This document shows positions 33,398 to 34,717 of a DNA stretch of 34,717 bases, piece after piece. Origin of the DNA: Roseibacillus sp. (GTDB taxonomy: Bacteria > Verrucomicrobiota > Verrucomicrobiia > Verrucomicrobiales > Akkermansiaceae); contig JAPKFB010000053.1 in assembly GCA_028821775.1 (NCBI GenBank), forward strand, positions 1 through 34,717. Direction: 5' to 3'. Positions within the stretch are counted from its first letter, which is position 1, and every line of letters begins with the position of its first letter. The position numbers and the translations under genes are program-made. The notes below the pieces were generated by a model that saw only the letters and a list, made by a program, of their open reading frames with translations, had not been told where the DNA came from and searched no databases.

Positions 33398-34657
33398 ATG
33401 AGTATTGATTCGGGTTATACTTTCGATGCCGCTCAGGGTGGTGCCCAGTACCAGGGCTCGCGCCGCAGCCGATTTGGCTGGTGGGTGCTGGTGGCGGTGA
33501 GCGTGGCGGTGGTCCTCCATGTGGTTGCGCTCTGGGCTCTTGGTCGCTTCAACCTCTGGGTGGAGAGCGCGGAGTATGAGTGGAAGTCGAAGACCTTCCA
33601 CGTCGGCGAGATCGATCAACTTCCGGAGTCGGCGATGGCCCCGCCCAAGGAGAGGGAAGTCATCGATCCTCCCGCGGATGCTGAAGAGTTGCTGACTGAG
33701 ATCATTGAACTCCTGCCCGAGCTTGATGACACCGAGATCGACATCGTGCCGGACATCGCGAAGCCCCAGGTTTCTCTTGAGCCCCTCAAGCCGGCGGCGA
33801 TTGGCGAGGAGAGTGGCGAGTTGTTGGTGCCGCTCAAGGCTCCCGAGGTGGAAGCAAACCTTGCGGAACTGGGCCAGGGGGAACCGCTCTTTCAAGAAGT
33901 GCCCGAGAGTCGAGTGGTGATCGATGAAGGCAGCGTCTCTGGCGCCGTTCCGGATCCAGATTCGTTTCTCAAGGACGCCGCCATGCGCGGTGCGGGAGGA
34001 TTGGAAGAGAACGGAGTGCTCGATGGCTACACTGAGCTGGGCCGCTATTTGAATTTTGACGTCGATCAGTTGGACAAAGGGAGGGCTGCTCTTCCGAGTG
34101 ACCTGCTCTTTGATTTCAACAAGTCAGAGCTTCGACAGAGTGCCAAGTTGGGATTGATGAAGCTGGGCATGCTCATTGATCGGAATCCTGAGATGTACTG
34201 CGTGCTCGAGGGACATAGCGATCTCTTCGGGGGAGACGTCTACAACTTGGAGCTCTCCCGCAGGCGGGCGCAGGCCGTGAAGGGCTGGCTGATGCAGTCG
34301 CTACAACTCGACGGAGCGCACATCGTCGTGCGCGCGTATGGCAAGTCCAAGGCCAAGGCCCTGGAAGGTGATCAGGATCAGCAGGCCATCAATCGCCGGG
34401 TTGACATTCTAATGCGGAAGAAGATTCCACCGGAAGAGGTGATTCCCGTGCTGGTGAAGCCCAATGTGCCCCCACCAGCCCCTCCCAAGGCGCAGCTTGT
34501 GCCTGAAGACGTGGCCCAGCCGGGGGTGAGCCCGCCCCGCGCAATCCCCATTCAGCCTGGGGAGGATGTTCCTCCGCGCGCCATTCCATTGGAAGAGGAT
34601 CCGCCCAAGGCAGTGCCGGTTCCTGAACGAATCCTGCCCGCGGAACCGGTTGGCTAA
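33398..34657 (+). CDS. Membrane-anchored OmpA-domain protein with proline-rich tail
   Basis: A 419-residue protein with one transmembrane helix near the N-terminus (about 28-50, WWVLVAVSVAVVLHVVALWA), an acidic, proline-containing periplasmic segment (about 70-190), an OmpA C-terminal domain (about 233-342) and a proline-rich tail (343-419). OmpA motifs are LLFDFNKSELRQSAK, VLEGHSD, LSRRRAQAVKGWL and NRRVDI, which contact peptidoglycan. The tail repeats the phrase PPRAIP and ends in PAEPVG. The N-terminal helix lies after an uncleaved 27-residue cytoplasmic segment, so it is inner-membrane anchored, a layout like TonB or MotB. A single-spanning linker between inner membrane and wall is likely. 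Unlike MotB, the OmpA domain is not at the very C-terminus. Confidence 0.9.
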   Translation: MSIDSGYTFDAAQGGAQYQGSRRSRFGWWVLVAVSVAVVLHVVALWALGRFNLWVESAEYEWKSKTFHVGEIDQLPESAMAPPKEREVIDPPADAEELLTEIIELLPELDDTEIDIVPDIAKPQVSLEPLKPAAIGEESGELLVPLKAPEVEANLAELGQGEPLFQEVPESRVVIDEGSVSGAVPDPDSFLKDAAMRGAGGLEENGVLDGYTELGRYLNFDVDQLDKGRAALPSDLLFDFNKSELRQSAKLGLMKLGMLIDRNPEMYCVLEGHSDLFGGDVYNLELSRRRAQAVKGWLMQSLQLDGAHIVVRAYGKSKAKALEGDQDQQAINRRVDILMRKKIPPEEVIPVLVKPNVPPPAPPKAQLVPEDVAQPGVSPPRAIPIQPGEDVPPRAIPLEEDPPKAVPVPERILPAEPVG

Positions 34658-34689
34658 ATCCGGGTGGTCCCGGCTTGGATCACTCTTCT

Positions 34690-34703
34690 CCCGAATTTTC
34701 GGG
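34690..34703 (+). terminator. Possible hairpin after the OmpA-domain gene
   Basis: CCCGAA-TT-TTCGGG is a perfect 6-base inverted repeat, 32 bases after the stop. It is followed by TTCCGACTCGGG, without a T-run, and the window ends there, so termination is only a guess. Confidence 0.25.
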
Positions 34704-34717
34704 TTCCGACTCGGGTT

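Noticed and set aside
1..34717. CRISPR arrays, tRNA and rRNA genes
   Set aside because: No regularly spaced identical repeats and no tRNA- or rRNA-like sequence were noticed on either strand. A tRNA scan was not possible here.

Overview
The window looks like a chromosomal segment of a GC-rich Gram-negative bacterium of the Planctomycetota/Verrucomicrobiota group, most likely Verrucomicrobiota. The reasons are family content: formylglycine sulfatases, very large secreted lamin-tail/CotH proteins, VCBS (FG-GAP) and PQQ-type propellers with signal peptides, a pilin-like protein with the H-X9-DG motif, and an OmpA-domain protein. This placement is an inference from gene content; there is no rRNA or other phylogenetic marker to confirm it.

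Region 1 (about 1-21.7 kb) is a block of eight complete genes for secreted proteins, plus one clipped gene at the left edge. On the plus strand are sulfatase, nine-repeat VCBS protein and sulfatase (228-5533). Facing them on the minus strand are two tandem paralogous 1.27-1.28 kb-residue lamin-tail/CotH-kinase proteins (5549-13444). Diverging from these is a translationally coupled pair, a PQQ-like propeller and a seven-repeat VCBS propeller (13603-16052). A third, lectin-bearing CotH protein (16300-20199, minus) and a sialidase-fold protein (20480-21679, plus) close the block. Every complete member has a signal peptide. My reading is an extracellular or periplasmic system acting on sulfated glycans or the cell surface, in which CotH-type kinase domains, sulfatases and calcium-binding propellers work together. 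The joint function is not demonstrated.

Region 2 (about 21.7-29.0 kb) is mostly housekeeping: a rimO-greAB-like operon, a small unknown gene, a dihydroorotate-dehydrogenase-like flavoprotein, kbl (threonine to glycine route) and lysC. The rimO and kbl upstream regions share a TTTAAACCGC-led run of ten-base repeats. A frameshifted C-terminal piece of a DDE transposase lies at 21.8-21.95 kb.

Region 3 (about 29.3-30.6 kb) is a gene graveyard between lysC and hom. It holds the C-terminal part of an ECF sigma factor, an overlapping small membrane-protein gene carrying one in-frame stop, an N-terminal/middle piece of a transposase of the same type as the 21.8 kb remnant, and the C-terminal part of an unrelated plus-strand protein.

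Region 4 (about 30.6-34.7 kb) carries the pilin-like H-X9-DG protein with an altered prepilin cleavage site, a hairpin-rich intergenic stretch, hom with a stem-loop in its leader, and an inner-membrane-anchored OmpA-domain protein with a proline-rich tail. With lysC, hom supplies the aspartate-to-homoserine branch that leads to threonine, the source of the substrate that kbl uses.
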